From NCBI GenBank assembly GCA_035222895.1, contig JAVYIG010001036.1:333870-397869 (forward strand): a stretch of 64,000 nucleotides of DNA, given 5' to 3'. This document shows, piece by piece, positions 46,166 through 59,189 of the stretch (position 1 is the first letter of the stretch; every line of letters begins with the position of its first letter). The position numbers and the translations under genes are program-made. This DNA is from Strongylocentrotus droebachiensis. Lineage: Eukaryota > Echinodermata > Echinoidea > Camarodonta > Strongylocentrotidae. The notes below the pieces were generated by a model, which worked only from the letters and a program-made list of their open reading frames with translations, had not been told where the DNA came from and made no database searches.

Positions 46166-47385
46166 TATAATATCATAACAGCAGTATTTTAGAAGAAGTT
46201 ACGCAGTATTTGTAAGATGTCTTGCACTCTACCATGTTGTAAACGCACACTCTGAAAGAGAAAAATCACACCTGTGCACTCTTCAGGTAGAATTTTGAAG
46301 AATAAGGTGCTAAAATTGACACACCTAATCAGCAAATGTAGCTTGTTTGTACGGGCACATCATCAAGCAATCTCGTAATTTCTCATGTTCTTGTTTGCAA
46401 TATCGTACGCCTAAGCCTTGGGCTTTTCGTCCTTCTGGGGCCGAAAATAGTTCATGTTGCTAAAGGCATTACATTACCGAGTCGGAGAAAGTCATCATCA
46501 AGATTCCCCGACGATTATGACCCCCCCCCCCCCCCCCTGCAGCTCAAGATGAGACATAACCTTTATGGATTATCATCAGGATTCGTTTTATTCGAATACC
46601 CTCCCCCCCCCCCCCCCTCCCCCCCCCCCCCCCCTCCCTCCCATTAATACTGATGGCGACACTGAATCAATCCGGTAAATTTTAAGCTGACTTTACGATA
46701 ACAAATCTCCCTCTTGTGCTGTTTGTCATATTTATGGTCATAGAAAAACATTAGTTATACATAATTATAGCTGTTACTTTTGAATTTCTGTCTGACTGAA
46801 GATGAAGGCTTGCGATAATAAATTAAGTAAACAAATTAGATTACAAAGAGATAAGTGGTGACACTCAGCTTTTAGATATTTTGATAGATAATATCCGGTA
46901 ATGGATGATAAATTTAACTATTAGGTACTTCAAGACACACGAATATAAAGCAATCCTGTCAGTGCATAGACTTAAAGATTATGAAGAATATACGTTCGCA
47001 AACCTCATAAAAACATAATTAATGTAAATTTAAATTTAGTACACTTAAATTACTGTATGACAGGAAATGTTTGAAATCTGGTTGTTTTTTCCAACATAAG
47101 TTTCAATTCGAATCAGGATTTGATGTGGACAATCTATTTTTTCATTACCAAAATCTGACATCATCTATAAATTATGAACGCAGAAAATTAGCTCATTAGC
47201 CACAATTCGAGGAAAAATCAATTACAGCGGCAAAAAGCGGAATGTAACAAAAATGAAAAGAAAAATCATTATGTTCAAGATAAAGTAGTCTTTTTTTAAA
47301 GATATTTTTAGAGAAATGTCATGAACTTATTTGTCTACAAGCCCGTGAAATATTAAAGAAAGTGATATTATAAGAAACAAGAAAA
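46166..47385. other. Intergenic, with poly-C runs
   Basis: Poly-C runs lie at about 46521-46537 and 46602-46640, and the second is interrupted by single Ts. No gene is seen. Such runs are prone to assembly error. Confidence 0.55.
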
Positions 47386-47475
47386 GAAATAATAATAATA
47401 ATAATATATAGCTTTTATATAGCGCTTCAAATACAAATGTTTCTAAGCGCTTTACAAATATATTATTACCCCGGT
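47386..47475 (-). repeat. 3' tail of a LINE/SINE, minus strand
   Basis: On the minus strand: 'tttgtaaagcgcttagaaac', 'aagcgctatataaaagc', then (ATT)n. This is the kind of tail ending the LINE at 21,091. No coding part is attached. Confidence 0.6.
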
Positions 47476-49034
47476 CATTGGATTCAAGAAAGAAGTAAAT
47501 AATGTATAGCGAGCACTACAATAATGAATTCAAGAGGCATCTCTGCGCTCATCCGTATTGGCAGAATTTGTAGGCCTATTTCATATTTCCCTCCGGGGTA
47601 AATTAAAGTGATGGAATACAATCGTTTTCTAGGTATTACGAAACCATTCCCAACTGCTCTGTGCAACATACGGAAACAGAGGTATCCCGTTGCTATGACA
47701 ACATCGGATGTTGAATGATTCAACCGGGCAATTATCACTTCCCATTGTGACTTGTCATCTCGTTAGGAGTACATGAATAAGGACAATAGGGACTGATTCT
47801 GCAACCCTTGCAGACAATAACTCACAAATTTGGCGCCCTTTCGGATGATTTGTGCTTCTTGGTTATTGAACATGGCTAACATAGGGGAAAGGATGCATTG
47901 GGTGAATACGGAAAGTGATTTGTGAACATCTTGATTTCTTTGTTGCTGCTATGTAGAATAATATCATAGTAGCAATGTGCAATGAAAAATGAATGCTCTC
48001 TCAGTGCTTTCATTTTTCATACCTGCCGACTCGAAATAGTTCACTTATTAGGATCAAACGTTGATTCCACCTGTATGTGTATAGTCCCATTTATACCCAC
48101 ATGTCTTTTTAGTGCTTTTCCACCACATGTGATTTTCAGCGAGCCTGAGAAAATCTGTTGAAATATATTCATCATTTTTTTTTATTATCAACCATTCGGA
48201 ACAACGCCACACGGTTTCTTTGAGATGTAATTGCAAAAATATTTCTTTTTGCGGAATGTAGATCCCCAGTCAATAACATCGGGTTTCAAAAGACTAGTGT
48301 TTGCTAATAAAATACTGAAATGAAGCGAAATAATATATATGTTTTAGACCCGTATCTGAAATTTGGTTTCAAAACCCATGCCATCATGTGTCAAGCATAT
48401 TTTATCAAATTCATCCAATCATTCATTACCAGTTCCAAAAGCAGGTTAATATTCGGTGCATACAATTATAAAAAAACAAGTTATACTACATTTTCTTTTT
48501 AAAACCAGACAGACTGCATGCATATATCTAAGTTTCTACAATGCATAGCCCCACCCCCAATGAAATAAATTTATAAAAGCAATACATCACATCAACAAAA
48601 TAATGCGCATTGTGTTCAAACCCTTTTAACATATGTTAAGCAATGTGCTCAACCTTTTGTTATAATATCACTGTATTACAATCAATGATCGAGAAAGGTT
48701 TTGTTTTATTTACGACACAGTGGTACTAATTGAGTGCAGATATGTTAGATGTGAGACTGTTTTCCCCTTTTTTATAATTGTTGAATTATTCTTGGATTTA
48801 AAGGATAATTCAAAGAATATCATGACTATACTACATATCAGATATGATTTACCTTCAACCCATAAAGGCTAAAGTAATTGATAAAACACGAGGATCTTTT
48901 TTTCCTATTTAAATATTTCAATCAATATTCTTCATGAATTGATGCTTAAAATGCAATCAATAAACCATGGAAATTATAATGGATGATTAACTAGATGAGA
49001 TGTAAAAAAAAAAAATAAGAATTACACTGCGTCC
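47476..49034. other. Intergenic AT-rich, no gene seen
   Basis: Nothing recognisable beyond short poly-A and poly-T runs. The frames at 47484-47738 and 48054-48236 on the minus strand have no supported features. Confidence 0.5.
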
Positions 49035-49250
49035 GCAAGACTCATATAAAAACATCACTATAAAAAACAAATCCAGAAACAGATCGATATACATTTTAAT
49101 GACTGATCAAATACCGTGAATAATGAATCGTCCGTTATTAGCCTATTCAATATAGATTCCCTGCGCTCTGCGTATAAAAGCCATTAACAGATTTGGCCAC
49201 TCAACTGGAAGCCACGCTGACCAATAATGTTTATAATAATCTTCTGCCCA
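49035..49250. repeat. Diverged duplicated segment, copy 1
   Basis: The words 'ctcatataaaa', 'taatgactgatcaaat', 'gaataatgaatcgtc', 'gcgctctg', 'aaaagccattaacagatt' and 'gccacgctgaccaa' recur in the same order at 49610-49815. Spacing is about 570 bp. The function of the segment is unknown. Confidence 0.65.
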
Positions 49251-49609
49251 GAGCCAGAAGGAAATTAATCATATTTAACATGGGTTTATAATGCCATTTT
49301 GCTTCTCATAAGACGACCGTTTCATTATTCGTTTGCAATAAAATGTATTCATTAAGAGAATTATCAAGGCGTTTTCTCTGTGAGTGTCTTCCCTTACCAT
49401 GAGAGCCGACAATAGTTTTCATGATTTCAAACGATGGACGATTTGGTTTCGTATCCCCTGCATCAGAGATGACGTTTTCACAATTAATACGTTACCAAGT
49501 AACCGACATAAACAAAAGAAACGATTCTTTTGAAATCTACTAATCAATACTTGTCATTGAACCACGGAGATTCATAAAGCGATTTATTTCTAAATTGCGA
49601 CTTTAAGGC

Positions 49610-49815
49610 TCATATAAAATATTCGTGGAAAATATAATAAAGCTGGAATCAGATCAATAAGTTGTAATGACTGATTAAATATCATGAATTATGAATCGTC
49701 GGGTATTCTCCGAAACCTTTCCAAAAAGCTTCCGCGCGCTCTGTTTTTAAAAGCAATTAACGGATTCAGTCACTCACCTGAAAGCCTCGCTGACCAACAT
49801 AATTCATAATGAAGC
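49610..49815. repeat. Diverged duplicated segment, copy 2
   Basis: This is the second copy: 'ctcatataaaat', 'taatgactgattaaat', 'gaattatgaatcgtc', 'gcgctctg', 'aaaagcaattaacggatt', 'gcctcgctgaccaa'. It differs from copy 1 at many positions, so the duplication is old or the region was constrained. Confidence 0.65.
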
Positions 49816-50584
49816 TATTTCCATTGAATGTTGACAATACAATTCATTCATTATTGAAATAGTTAAGGCGCCATTTTGATGCATGGCGAGACCACACGGA
49901 TTGTTACGAAGAAGGGGCAACTTAACCATTTAGACATGATTCTGAAATCAGTTGAATTTCAGAATGTTAGAAGATACTCTATTATCTTTATTATTTTTAG
50001 GAGAGTAATCAATGGTTATATCAGGAGAAAAAATGTTCATCGTAGTAATTCCATTCGTATGATTAACATAACCTCAAAGTTTAAAAGTGATTTTACATGT
50101 ATGTCCCTTAAGAAGAATGTTCGGATTATATTATGCGCCATTGCATTGTTCGCACAATTCTGGTGATGCACCGAGCTACTGAAATCTATTCAGGACAATT
50201 TTTGTTGGATGCAAAAGTCTTTTCGATTGACATGATACTGTATTACCATATATCATAAAAATCATTGAAGCTACTATAGTATTTGTTTATTTTATTCATG
50301 TTCACCCTATCCCATTCACCAGTATACAGTAAAGTGTAATTTGCTGCATCGCTGCTTTTACTTTTCATACCCATACGCTGCACAATTCTGACGTCTTTTA
50401 AGATGCATAAAATGCAGCGAAATGTGGAATATAGAAAAGGAGAGGGGAAGAGAAGCGCAAAAGAGAGAGGGAGTTCAGAAGAAAGAGAAATGTGTTTTGG
50501 ATGAAGGAGAGACGGAAAGAGACAAAGAGACGGAGAGACGGAGAGACGGAGGGAGAGACGAAGGGAGAGAGAGAGAGAGAGAGA

Positions 50585-50645
<61 letters not shown>

Positions 50646-51552
50646 GGAGAATCGATAAACTAAGTTCTGTTTTTGAAATGTCAGAGTCGATAATCAAGTT
50701 ATTTACTCAAGTCTTGAGCGTACTTACAATTCCCATATAGAACTTTATTTTTTCATTAAAAAGGCATAGCTCATGAATATTGTTCTCATCATGTATAAAG
50801 TTTTCAGCTATTGATCGGTTAGCAACATCAACAGACTGCTTTGTTGTTGATTTTTTTTTTCTGCCCTCGTTTATTTCAGGAGAAAAATCAAGATTTCGAC
50901 TGTAGTACGGTGTGAGGCATCATCTGTTATCTAGAGGTCAGGTATAAATTCTTTGATTTATGACTTGCTCCGGAGAAACCCGGTCGCTAAATGAAGCATC
51001 ATCTAGGTAATAATGGACGGTAAACAATGGCGGAAGTACAGCGGACAAAGGGGTCCCCCCCCCCCCCGAAAGCCAAAAAGGGAAATGATATAAAGATAAT
51101 AACAGATAAGGAGCAAAGGAAGGCAACATAAAGATGTGAAATGACCCACATTTCCATCCTCCTTACTCGACTCGCTTGTTCTGTCGCGTTTCATATCTCT
51201 GGGCTATCCCCAGTTTACAAGTCGTCAATTAGGGAGGGGGGGGGGGTTCCCAATAATTTATATTTTATGAATATTATGTTTTAATTCTAATTTACATGTC
51301 AGTTTTGATATACATATCTAAAAAGTAACATTATAGTAAATGAAAGACTGAGATTTCCGCCCCATTGCCACCATCATCCCTATATACGGTGGTTGAACCT
51401 ACCTTATGCCCTTTGGCGGCAGAGCTACAAACATGCTATCTTCTCCCCATCTCACATCATATCTCAGGCATTAAGTTTTAATTAACAAAGCTTTTACAGA
51501 GATGCGTTCGTTTGACATGGACTCCCGGTAAACACTGTCTATCAATCCAACT
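49816..51552. other. Intergenic, with a (GA)n microsatellite
   Basis: (GA)n with GT variants lies at about 50561-50650, and a poly-C run lies at 51055-51067. No supported gene. Confidence 0.55.
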
Positions 51553-52137
51553 TTAAAGGGAAAGTCCACTCGGCCATCCTTTTTTGTTTTTGTTTAATAA
51601 AAGCTGAAAATCAGTGGAAATGGGATGAATATCCGGTAATTGGATGATGAAAAATATAACAGTTTTAAAGCTGTGGTCGATACAACAACAGTCAAATTGG
51701 TCATTCTGTGGTTATCCTTGCGAGCTGCTTTTCATTTTGTTTTGTCGTGTTTAATTTTGTTGTTGTTGTCGTTGTTTCATGACATTTTCATCATTTTCCA
51801 TAGACAATATGTTATCATAACAGTGGCCTATGTAAACCACTAGTATAGGCACATATAAACTCACAATAATTAATTAGGCCCACACTTTCTTTCATAATCC
51901 AGAAGCGGGGTTTTTAAATATACAACTTCTTGTTTTAAAACTAATAATGATAATGATACACTCGGAAGAGGAAGCACTTGTTGCCATTTTGCCAAACATT
52001 CATCAGAACTTTAAAAATCAAAAATGGATCATCCTCTATAATAGACTATTATCGAACTTTTACCTTTCTGTTTTTTTCATCCAATTTCCTGCTCATACAG
52101 AGAAATCAACTTGATACCAGGTGGACTTTTCCTTTAA
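51553..52137. mobile_element. TTAA-flanked TIR element, TTAAAGGGAAAGTCCAC ends
   Basis: TTAAAGGGAAAGTCCAC on the left and the complement of TTAAAGGAAAAGTCCAC on the right, with TTAA at the outer edges, give about 585 bp. It has no coding capacity. It shares the target sequence and general end style with the elements at 3660, 43479 and 56956. Confidence 0.7.
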
Positions 52138-53141
52138 TGAAGGCAAAAACTTTGAAAATCCCTCTCGGATTTCCGGGGTTTTCACTGATGTCACAGGAGT
52201 CCTTTTTGACACGAAGGGTAAATATTCATCTGGAGAAGTGGGAGGGAAACCCATCGGAGTTGGGCTTGTGACGCCTGTGAGCTCGGCTAATATTAGCTGA
52301 TGAAGAGGGGTGAAACATCAAGTGGGTGGGGAGAAAAACGAAGAGAAAGAGGGAAGGGAAGGAAGGTGGGTGTGTCTGTGTGTGTGCGTTTGTGTGAGAG
52401 AGGAAAGATATTAAGTCGAAATGAAAAAGATATGAGTGAATGATAGTGGGAAAGAGAAAGAGGGGGTTAAGAGAGAGGGAGATAGAATTAGGAAAGGGTG
52501 CCCTATATGACTAGATGGAAGGAGAGAGAATGAAAGGAGAAATAGAGAGAGAAATAGGGGAGAGAAAGGGAAATAGAAAGAGAGAGAGAGAGAGAGTTAG
52601 GAGAAAATAAGAGAACTAAATGAGATAACATTGGAAAGATGTAACGAGAGACGGGGAGAGACAGACAGACAAACAGACAAAGCAACAGAGACTGAGAGAG
52701 AAATTGGGGAGAAAATGAATAGAGGGCAAAATAGAGAAAAGGATGGGCAGATACAGGGAAAAGGGAGAGAAACATAGAGAGACTTTGAGAGAAAACGAAA
52801 TTGAGAAGATGAGACGCGTGAAATGAATCTTCGCAAAATATTTATTCGCCAGAATCCGTGATTTCTGCAAATAAATCATTATTTCAGTCTTTCGTGGATT
52901 TCGCATAAATTTGCACAATGCTTCACGATGCTGTAAAGCATATAACAAAATGTGGGCCCATAAAGAATATGAGAAAGAGAGAAAGAAAAAGAGAGGGAGA
53001 GAGAAAATGAAAATCAGTGCTGCAGAGCAGGAAGTAGAATATAGGCCCGTAAAAAAATATTATGAGTCGAATAAAGGGGAGAAGACAGTGATGCATAGCA
53101 TAGAATAGACTATAGGCCCGTGCAAAAAAAATGTATGATAA

Positions 53142-53201
<60 letters not shown>

Positions 53202-54698
53202 AGAGAGAGAGAGAGAGAGAAACACTCCTTGTTATGAAAATAAGCGTCAATTCGCGGTAATGTCCTATATGTATACATAACTCTGACAAAACATCCCAAT
53301 GTCCATAATAATACCACTGAAATGAAAACATTTCGGCCAAGATTACGGATTTCCCTTGTCTATCAAATAAAAGTCTTTTAATGGATCAAACGTAAACAAG
53401 TCATATCCGGATAAAGACTAGAATCATTTGACTTGACTTGACTATGATTCATCAATTTTGACTGAGCATTGTATAATTAAAAGTAACTGGACAAAAGTTA
53501 AAAAGATCAATAGCACGTAATATTAATGTCAGAAATATCAATAGTCTTCTACCCATGCTTAAAGAAGCACATACAAATAGCCTACACGGTACCACCAATT
53601 ACCTCAAATATGCGGTGCCGGGTTACTTTTGTTTTCGTTGTTTAAACTGTTATAGCCTTTTTGAAATAATATGTCATAAAAGCTAACATTTGCAGATTAT
53701 GTACTTCAATGGGGTCTTAGAAATATGAACGGGAAGTTTAAAATGTAACCTAAGTATGTGACATGTTTAATGAAAGAGACTGAAACTGAATTGTTTATTA
53801 CGGTGGCTTTGAAAGACAAGGGGGGGGGGGAGACTTTGATAGTTTTATTGTTCATACTTAAATCTTTAGCAAGGAAAATTGAACATATATTTTCAATAAC
53901 ACTAATCATGATAATTAAAAAAGCTAGTCGTAGCGATGTTTAGGAATAATCCCAGACAAGATTGAAAACCACGCTCTTTGCTTTCCATCATTTTACTGGA
54001 CTGAATTTTTTAACATGTATTTTCAATATCGTCTGCAGTAATGACTGTGGGGGAGTCAAATTAGAGCAAATATAAATACTAGAGGTTTCGTGTTTTTTTG
54101 TGATAATCTTTAATTCCAAGAAATTTGTATCAAAAGCTACCTTTACATTATACCGGTATTCAGCTTTTATTAATTGTGAGGAGGCTGCTATTAAAACAAA
54201 ATATTGGTGAGCCCCCCCCCCCCCCCTTAAAAAGATGACAAAAATGGATAGATCAATAATTTAATTAATTAATTAATAACAAAATACAATTAAAAAAATG
54301 TAATGTTAGTATGTTAAATAGTGAGAAGACATCCATGTACGTACTGAGAAATTATTCAATGTTTTGAAAAACTGCCGAACAAAATATATAACCAAAAATA
54401 TTGTATCAAAGTTGGGAGGAGGAGGGGCATTACTTTCCAACTATCTCATATCTGGCTACAATACAATCATAATATATTTCATATTCTAATGACCTGTACA
54501 TCATGTTATCGGGGCTGTATACTATACATCGACCACGCTATTACTAACTTATCGTAACATTCATTCTCAAATAGAATTTAAATCATCAACGAACAAAATT
54601 GGTGAGTATTAAATGGGTACATATACAACACGAGGTTTTAAACGCCATAAATGCAATCATTTATATTTCGGCAAGAATCATTATTTCACTATGGATTT
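52138..54698. other. Intergenic, with purine-rich and (GA)n stretches
   Basis: A purine-rich stretch covers about 52320-52810, with (GT)n at 52374-52400. Nearly pure (GA)n lies at 53141-53220. A poly-C run lies at 54212-54226. No gene is supported. Confidence 0.6.
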
Positions 54699-54764
54699 AT
54701 TGTTGTTGCTGTTTTGATGGTAACGTAATAAATAGTTCGATACCATCAAAACAGCAACAACAAT
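54699..54764. repeat. Perfect 24-bp inverted repeat with flanking duplication
   Basis: ATTGTTGTTGCTGTTTTGAT plus GGTA is mirrored exactly after an 18-bp spacer. The spacer word 'taataaatagttcgata' recurs directly after the right arm at about 54777-54794. The structure suggests a local replication slip or template switch. Confidence 0.75.
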
Positions 54765-55520
54765 AATTTTGACCAGTAATAAATAGTTCGATAAGGGGAG
54801 GGGCAACTGTTTAAAATGTAGATATTCGTTATGTTAGTTTATGAAGGGAAACAAAATAGGATTTTGTAGTAATGAAAATCGACTGTTGACTGGCAGAGCG
54901 GCTTAAAGCTACAAGTTGATATAGCCACATGCCCATGTTACATACTGTACCTGTAACTCTTACGGCCTTATTGCAGCCAGTTCGCGACATATAAACGCCC
55001 TTCTGGCTTTTAGGAGTAGAAATCTCCCCAAATCCCAACAATGAGACGTGTAAGTTTGCTACATTAAAATATCAATTTCAGCCATTCCCTCGAAAATTTG
55101 CACTCCAGATTTGACCAGTTCGAAAGAAAATCTACGCATCTGAAGAAAAACCAGGTCATTTGAAAATTTCCCCGTGCTCAGACTAAGCCGAAGAACGTGT
55201 ACGTGAAAACTCATCTCTAATTATTCATGATAGCGCCTACGGTGCAGATAGAAGTAGTGAAAGTGGAAAACAAAAACGAAAAACTGACGACCCTCCATCA
55301 ATTTGAGAGGGTGATTCGAAAATGAGCAGCCTGGGACCTTTTGAGGGTTTTTAGTCTTGATTATTCAAAATTGTCATTGATCATGTCCAATGATTGTTTA
55401 CAGGTCACTTGGCAATTTTGTCTGTAGGGAAATTTTATTTAATTTTTGGAACAATTATCCACAGCGCTATCTTTCTAGAAGAATAATTGTATACTTATTT
55501 TATTCGTGCATGGTTATATA
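54765..55520. other. Intergenic, no gene seen
   Basis: The 55190-55420 part contains several short transcription-factor-like words (for example TGTTTAC near 55395 and 'taattattcatgatagcgcc'), but nothing that can be assigned. Confidence 0.4.
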
Positions 55521-56000
55521 GATAATAATAATAATTGTTGATTTATGTTGCGCAATTTATAAACAACTAGATGTTTAACTGTGCATATTTAACAATGTAA
55601 CAAAAAGAAAACCAGAAATAAAAGCAAAATAATTACATTATTATAAGTAGAAATGACACAAAACTATGATATATGTTCACTCACATACGATACATTGAGG
55701 AACGTTGGACACGATAGGAGTCTAAAAGAGTAATAGGTAACAACTTACATCATCATGTCTGAGGAACATAAGGGAAGCTTTCCTGAAACAGGTACCCTTT
55801 TTAGAAGATTTTTGGAGGTGTTAATGAGCGATGCATACCTCATTGGGAGAGTGAGCTTATTCCAGAATTTGGGCGCAGCACTCGCACTTGATTCAGGCTT
55901 TATTTCGTCAATGAGTAAGGATAGATTTAGAAGTGGATCTAAGGTTAGTTTTAAAGTAAGGGCTAGCCAATGCATTGGTTATAATAATGATAATAATGAT
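55521..56000 (-). mobile_element. LINE remnant (CR1/L2-like C-terminus and 3' tail), minus strand
   Basis: The minus-strand frame at 55745-55975 contains 'SASAAPKFWNKLTLPMRYAS' and 'NTSKNLLK', the counterpart of AVAGPNLWNNLP..FKSSLK in the LINE at 20 kb. Downstream on the minus strand there are about 200 bp of 3' untranslated sequence, 'aaattgcgcaacataaatcaac' and an (ATT)n tail at 55522-55536. Only the C-terminal part of the protein is present and it has diverged, so it is an old 5'-truncated copy. Confidence 0.65.
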
Positions 56001-56955
56001 TTTTTATATTTTTTTTGGAATCTTTTTAATTACAAAAAACGTTAACGTAATTGCAGGTCTCTATGGACCAGAGTTTTAAAAAGTTTGTAATCCGGTTAGG
56101 GTAGGAAACTTATCACGGAGCAACCGTCGCCGGAGCAAGTGTCGAACAACCCAAGAATATTGCGACTTAAAACTTACAATTTCATTCACGTACAATAATC
56201 ATCATGCGTTTTGATAATTGCATTTCAAATAAACCTGATTTTTTTATTTTAAAAATAAATAAATACAGATGAAAATCTTATTGTCTATTCATAGGACATG
56301 TAAGTCAATTAGAGTAAATTATGACATTTTTACAGCTTTTTAATTGAGATTTAAATTATTGAAGTAACTATGCTTCATGAATGTTAAAAGAACCTTTTGT
56401 CGCCTTTAGCATCATTTCTAAAGTCCCCCCTCTCACACCCTTTCCCACCTTCCTTTCGAATCACCCACATCCTTTATATCTCCCCCTCCTGCATCCAAAT
56501 GACTATCCTCTTATTTCCCTACTTTACTCTTATGAACCTCTCGTCAATTTAAGAATACTCTGCTAATGGATATCGACAGAAAAGCTTTCTCTAGAAGATG
56601 TATTAAGTGATGAGTTGAACTCACTAACGTGTGAACCAAGCTGGATATTTCATGGAGAGGTCACTAGCCGCTCCTGTGGTGGCCAATAATTCGAAAATAA
56701 ATACTGCAGTATAATTGTCACAGATAGCAAAACTGAAGATAAATATGCGGTTATGGTAATGCCGTTTTAAGGCAATGTGTGCTTTTCGAAGGGGAGGGGA
56801 GCACCGGGAGCGTCACTAAACAATTTGAAAGGGTAAAGACCGGTCCAAAATTTGCCGACAAGCAATCAAGCAAATAAAAATGAAAATAGAAAAGTTCCTA
56901 TATTTTCCGACAGGGATAGAGATTGATGATCCTTCGAAAGTACAATTATGGGACA
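56001..56955. other. Intergenic, no gene seen
   Basis: A C/T-rich patch lies at 56405-56520, and 'aaagggtaaagaccggtcc' at 56829 is a single possible TTAA-MITE end. Otherwise plain AT-rich sequence. Confidence 0.5.
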
Positions 56956-57349
56956 TTAAAGATAAACTCCAGTTCTGGTAATGCGATTGCATTGTGAAAG
57001 AAAAGGTGTGGAATGGATCAGAAACAGTTGATCATGTAGCATGTAAGTACTGGTGTGCACTGCAAGGTTCTGGAGTCATCAAAATCATAATAAATTTGGC
57101 CGAGTCTTGGTAAAGTAACAAGCACTGTACACAAAAAGCTATATATGGGACAACACACATGGTGTCGGGGCTAGTACTACCTTGATTTCCTTGTCTTTCT
57201 ATGCTCATTACTCAGCCAGTATACATTTTCTTCCAAAATTGTTTGGCACATGTCATTTATTTATAATATTGAACATTCAGTGTAAGTTTCGTTTGATTCT
57301 GTGAGAATTAATTTTCCTTTTTTTTACCAGAACTGGAGTTTATCTTTAA
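56956..57349 (+). mobile_element. TTAA-flanked MITE, best preserved copy (394 bp)
   Basis: The ends are TTAAAGATAAACTCCAGTTC followed by TGGTAA, with the exact complement at the other end, giving 26-bp perfect terminal inverted repeats including TTAA. The body matches 3660-4051 in reverse orientation with few differences, and its left half matches 43479-43853 and 60609-60875. The perfect ends suggest fairly recent movement. There is no transposase, so it must depend on an enzyme encoded elsewhere. Confidence 0.85.
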
Positions 57350-59189
57350 GAAAAAAACGAAAGTAACGTTTTGAAGATTTAACAGGGGTGGTGAAAAAGA
57401 TTATCAAATGGATCTAAAGGGAACATTTTGATATGAATAAGCAAAAAGGAGCAAAAATTCAATTACTTGAGGGGCATTTGATTTCATCAAAATTGGAATC
57501 TTTTGTTGATTTCGTGAAATAATGGAGGCAATGATCCATTGCAATTGTCTTTAAAACAATAATAATGTAGTTCTTTATAGGATAAAAACCAAGTGTACAT
57601 AATTATATTAAATGGAGAAAAAATGCAGTCGCTGTTTTTATGTTCGCGATAATTCTTCGAGAAAAAGCTATTGTTATTTACATCATGACAAAATAAAGTA
57701 GTTTACAATCCTAATTAATTCGAAATTCATACACTTCTTTGATTTCAAAAGAAGAATAGTACCCTTTTTATATTGGAATCTATTTGTTTACATTTCTTTG
57801 ATCTTTGATCATAATAATTAAGACATCACAACAAATCTTATTATATAGATGATAACAGTTTTCAGTGGAGATTATCTCCGCAATGAGCAAATAAATAGAT
57901 TAACCTATTTGTAACCAACTATTATTTTGATAAATTAACTAAGTTGAATAACTAATCAATCATTTAATGAATGAATGAATACATAAATAAGAAGCTAAAC
58001 ACACAAATAAATTAACCAATTAATAAGTAAATATTCAAATTCGTATAAAGAAATATAAATAAGCCAATTGTGTAAAAAAAAAAAAAAATTGTCGTCACAT
58101 ACGTTCATAAAAACTGCCAAACAATATTTTTGCGTTCCTTTAACTTCCAATTGCATACTCGAGTTTGAGAGTATATAATTTTCTTTTATTACTTTGCCTA
58201 TTTCTTCTGCACTTCTCTTTTTCTTTTTTAAATTTCTTCATTATGTATATATATATATAAATCAAATATTAGAGCAACCGTGATAAAAAGTGTGATGGAA
58301 ATAAAAACAAAGTTTTAAAGCGTAATGGAAGGGGAAAAAACAAACAATTTTTTTTTTGTCACAAAACTTTGAGAGTAATTACCCGGAACGTTTGAGCTTC
58401 CTCTTTGGTACGTGACGACAAATATCTTCATTCATCCTTTATAGCTACGCAGACATGTGGGCGAAAAACAAGAGCTACTGCATCTAAATCACATAAAGTT
58501 CACCCACGATATACTATTTATTTTGACGAGTTTGCTGTCTGAGTGGGGGCTTACTTACAAATATTGTTATTGGTACTCTCTTATGAATGAACATTCCTCT
58601 ATGATTACACTTTCCCTGCAAAAACAGGTCACCAGTCTTTTTTTCCTTCTGAATGACGTCACGTGGTAATAGTAGGTAGGCTAGATCCCAAATCGCTCCA
58701 AGGTAGGGAGTGGAATCGACAACAATTTGTGTTTTGCGAAAAACATATTTTTCTCACAGCTATCCTCGTTTGGTGTAAGTGTATATAAACTGTTTTCATT
58801 TTAATATTAAACTGAGGGTTGAGATATTTCTGGCCTTTTTTCTCACGAAATCGGTATAAATAGCATCCAAATCAAGTTGTGCCCACGTAATCAGGTTGAC
58901 GACTAAGGATACACGTATGAAATAGATCCTGTAATTCCCATGTTTTTTTAAAGTAAGTCCCCCAAATCAGTGCATGAAGGAGGAGCTTGATTTTTCTTTA
59001 ATCCTGAGGGACATATTTACCGTTTCTAATTAAAAAAAGTATAAACTTATTCCACTCACCTCAGGTGCAGTCGGAAATGAAATAAGTCTTAAAATACAAT
59101 CAAACAAAGTAACGTAACCATCTCTTTTCAAACATGAAACAAATAATCAAAATAAAGAATTCGGAATTATCCTTTTATTCATATTAGTA
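57350..59189. other. Intergenic AT-rich, no gene seen
   Basis: Imperfect TAAA/TGAA repeats lie at 57950-58030 and a short (TA)n at 58246-58258. The chance frame at 58457-58669 has no supported features. Confidence 0.5.
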
